Shown: in pieces, positions 63,565 to 64,000 of the stretch
How positions within the stretch are numbered: the stretch's first letter is position 1
How the letters are laid out: every line of letters starts with the position of its first letter
The notes under the pieces: model-generated
Told to the model about the DNA's origin: nothing
Seen by the model: only the letters and a program-made list of their open reading frames with translations
The model's database searches: none
Assembly (NCBI GenBank): GCA_036365455.1
Contig: JAWQUS010000026.1
Span: 16,696,001-16,760,000 of the forward strand
Source: Macrosoma leucophasiata
Taxonomy: Eukaryota > Arthropoda > Insecta > Lepidoptera > Hedylidae
Direction of reading: 5' to 3'
DNA length: 64,000 nucleotides
Translations under genes and position numbers: made by a program

Positions 63565-63767
63565 TGACGAGTCGATTAGTCCAGCGGTGTCACACGACCG
63601 TTTGATTTGAAGGATGACGGGTTCGATCCCCGCACCGGCACAAATATTTGTATGACCTACAGATATTTGTTTCGGGTCTGGGTGTTTGTGTATGTGTTGT
63701 ATGTGTACAACAGCATCCACGACACATGTTTATACCTAGTGTGGGCTGTGAGTGTAAGCGTATTTTT
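63565..63767 (+). mobile_element. SINE-D, full length
   Basis: GACGAGTCGATTAGTCCAGC, B box GGTTCGATCCCC, then GCACAAATATTTGTATGACC to GTGTAAGCGTATTTTTTT. Confidence 0.9.
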
Positions 63768-63945
63768 TTAAATTTTAAATGCGAACGTTCGTATGTTTGT
63801 TTGGCACACATATAGAGGGTAACTTGTATTAACACATGGAATAGTTTATATCTCGAAAAAATGTTCCTGCCTGACGCCATGGGATGATTTGATAAGTTTC
63901 CACAGGGTACGCGAAAAGCGATAAAAAAGCTAAAGTGAAGCTAGT
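63768..63945 (+). mobile_element. Helitron-like fragment
   Basis: TAAATGCGAACGTTCGTATG, CTCGAAAAAATGTTCCTGCC, GATGATTTGATAAG..CCACAG and AGCTAGT-like end, parallel to 18600-18793. Confidence 0.6.
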
Positions 63946-64000
63946 TTGATATGAAATGTACGTATGTACAATATTTATGACTCGGATGGAACATGTCACT

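Noticed and set aside
63590..63880. 96-codon minus frame
   Set aside because: Lies across SINE-D and a Helitron-like fragment.

Overview
This window is nuclear DNA of an insect, very probably a moth or butterfly (Lepidoptera). The base composition is AT-rich. One conserved animal gene with an uninterrupted reading frame is visible, and most of the remaining recognisable sequence is dispersed non-autonomous transposons of types typical of Lepidoptera. These are tRNA-headed SINEs, A-tailed retroposon tails, Helitron-like elements ending in a GC hairpin plus CTAG, hAT-like and other miniature inverted-repeat elements, RTE-like LINE fragments and one mariner. There is no sign of bacterial organisation: no operons, ribosome binding sites or CRISPR.

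The only confident protein-coding gene is a mab-21 orthologue (male abnormal 21 / MAB21-like family) on the + strand at 24790-25887. It has a single coding exon, a GC-rich upstream region and a candidate polyadenylation signal near 26261. Everything else that codes is broken. A mariner transposase at 34193-35243 (- strand) is split by one frameshift inside an otherwise complete 1.29 kb element with terminal repeats and a TA target duplication. Several short LINE reverse-transcriptase C-terminal fragments also occur.

I named the repeats locally. Family A is an A-tailed retroposon of about 290 bp that starts with a hairpin; there are roughly 35 copies or fragments in both orientations. SINE-B is tRNA-headed, about 306 bp, with an 11-bp target duplication in the copy at 443-748. 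SINE-D is tRNA-headed, about 200 bp, with at least 8 copies. SINE-E is a tRNA-like head seen mostly in palindromic arrangements. Family C is 220-222 bp with 6-8 bp target duplications and no evident terminal inverted repeat. MITE-H is a hAT-like element of about 300 bp with roughly 50-bp terminal repeats and 8-bp target duplications. Helitron-like elements and several fold-back elements complete the set.

Layout: 1-24 kb is dense in repeats and nested insertions. 24.4-26.3 kb is the mab-21 locus. 26.3-32.3 kb is AT-rich, repeat-poor and has no recognisable genes. 32.3-47 kb is repeat-dense and includes the mariner element and three nested-insertion loci. 47.5-48 kb is a GC-rich patch that could be a non-coding first exon or promoter. 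48-64 kb is again repeats, with a 33-bp tandem array at 55.5 kb and several transposon-in-transposon nests at 57-62 kb.

The most unusual observations are the repeated palindromic or fold-back arrangement of SINE pieces, family C with its clean target duplications, an 87-bp flanking direct duplication around one family A copy, and a 33-bp array whose units carry a perfect 12-bp palindrome and alternate strictly between two variants. I do not see a novel multi-gene system here.
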